DNA of 5,516 nt from Ferroplasmaceae archaeon UBA567 (GTDB taxonomy: Archaea; Thermoplasmatota; Thermoplasmata; Thermoplasmatales; Thermoplasmataceae): positions 22,150 through 27,665 of the forward strand of contig DAUP01000015.1 in assembly GCA_002505185.1 (NCBI GenBank). The letters are read 5' to 3'. Below, in pieces: positions 4,693 to 5,516 of this stretch. Position numbers and translations under genes: made by a program. The stretch's first letter is position 1. Each line of letters opens with the position of its first letter. The notes under the pieces are model-generated. The model saw nothing but the letters and a program-made list of their open reading frames with translations, searched no databases and was not told the DNA's origin.

Positions 4693-5516
4693 ATGATATC
4701 TGAAGAAAAGAAAAACAAAATAAAATCTTCCTTAAAGAATACAAAGGAAAGAAGGAAAAACCAGATAATAACAATAGTAAAAACTAAGATAGACATGGAT
4801 AAATTAAGCAATAAAACAGTAAACACATTAAAGATCCTATTCCTAGAATTCAAATGGCTGTACAATTATGTAATTAACAGGGAGTTCACAGATGATCTAT
4901 TTAAAACAGATTACAGGGAATTAAACAGCCATTAAGGGTAAATGGCCTTGATAATATTAATACTCTTGATCTGTCCAATGCAGTGTTGATAAAGAGGAAT
5001 AATAATTATTACATCAATATAACAGCATATAAGAATAAGTTAAATACAGAAACGAATCAAATACTGTCATTTGACTTAGGAATAAAGAATCAGTTGACAC
5101 TGTCCAGTGGATTGCAATTGAAATATAGTATAGAGAAAACAAAAAAAGAGAAGAGAATACAGAGAATACTATCTAAGAAAGTTAAGGGATCCAACAATTA
5201 CAGAAAATTGAAAGTTAAACTGAATAAGGAACAGGATAAAACAAAGAACAGGAGAACAGATACCAGGAATAAAATAGTCCATTATCTAACATCCAACTAT
5301 AATATAATAATAACACAGAATGACAGTATAAGTGGATGGCAGAGAATATTTGGAAAAAGGATAGAATCTACCGGTATAGGGGGAATAATCGAAGCACTTA
5401 AGCATAAGGCTTCAACCCTTATATTATTGTACAGGTTCATTCCCACCACTAAGGAATGTTCTAAATGCCATAATAAATATGATATAAAATTAAATGAGAG
5501 AATATATAAATGCAGT
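4693..5516 (+). pseudogene. tnpB: IS200/IS605-family TnpB, broken by deletion and frame change, runs off the window
   Basis: TnpB is the RNA-guided nuclease encoded by IS200/IS605-type elements and the ancestor of Cas12. Two pieces are seen. The first frame (ATG 4693 to TAA 4935) has the archaeal TnpB N terminus, with KNTKERRKNQI and LFLEFKWLYNYVINREF. Homology then moves to the frame one base back, open from about 4905 to the edge at 5516. That frame holds IKQPLRVNGL, NAVLIKRNNNYYINITAYKNK, the RuvC-I motif LSFDLGIKNQLTLSSG with its Asp at 5073-5075, the helical KEKRIQRILSKK stretch, ITQNDSISGWQRIFGKRI, GIGGIIEALKHK and the first half of the zinc ribbon (ECSKCH ... YKC). The RuvC-I Asp would be about residue 127, against about 191 in well-studied ISDra2 TnpB, so roughly 60 residues are missing at the junction. 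The RuvC-II Glu is replaced by Asp (5322-5324). RuvC-III lies beyond the window. No tnpA is visible. A weak TATA-like GAATATACC lies 17-25 bases before the ATG. Confidence 0.87.

Noticed and set aside
4623..4865. Minus-strand hydrophobic 80-codon frame that looks like a membrane protein
   Set aside because: It is the complement of the lysine-rich TnpB N terminus and the right inverted repeat; AAA/AAG lysine codons read backwards give Phe and Leu.
4898..4925. Programmed frameshifting to join the two tnpB frames
   Set aside because: The only slippery-like run (TTTAAAA) is in the wrong phase for a shift from the first frame, and about 60 residues are missing as well, which a frameshift cannot supply.
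4057..5516. CRISPR array or guide RNA locus near tnpB
   Set aside because: No regularly spaced repeats exist, and a TnpB guide RNA would be expected at the 3' end of the gene, beyond the window.

Overview
The window looks like a piece of an archaeal chromosome, most likely from the Thermoplasmatales (Ferroplasma, Cuniculiplasma or a relative). This is an inference. It rests on AT-rich archaeal TATA-like boxes placed about 24-35 bases before start codons, as in leaderless transcription, on an adjacent fixC-fixX type pair, on an archaeal-style endonuclease III, and on a TnpB of the archaeal 'LFLEFKWLYNY' type.

Layout. Positions 1-888 (+) hold the C-terminal half of a FixC/ETF-quinone oxidoreductase-like flavoprotein followed at once by its ferredoxin-like partner FixX. 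Together they would pass electrons from an electron transfer flavoprotein towards the quinone pool. Positions 936-1721 (+) encode a stand-alone metallo-beta-lactamase-fold hydrolase with its own TATA-like box. It converges, with a 4-base gap, on an amidohydrolase-3 (YtcJ-like) gene at 3321-1726 (-). Behind that on the minus strand, at 4056-3412, is endonuclease III (nth), a base-excision repair glycosylase with all catalytic and Fe-S residues and a leaderless-type promoter.

From about 4057 to the end the window changes from housekeeping genes to mobile debris. A 235-base intergenic stretch carries the nth promoter and an imperfect 12-bp hairpin behind a strong plus-strand TATA-like box. A 353-bp element follows (4292-4644), with 19-bp terminal inverted repeats (18/19 identical) and a perfect 7-bp target duplication. 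It is an internally deleted insertion sequence or MITE that keeps only a piece of a possible transposase. The last 824 bases are an IS200/IS605-family tnpB, open at the window edge. It is broken by an internal deletion with a frame change near 4905, and the second RuvC carboxylate is Asp instead of Glu.

No complete new defence or metabolic system is visible. The points most worth a second look are the FixX protein, in which Ser70 replaces a normally invariant cluster-ligand Cys, the intact-ended but hollow mobile element, the decayed tnpB just behind it, and the hairpin upstream of both.
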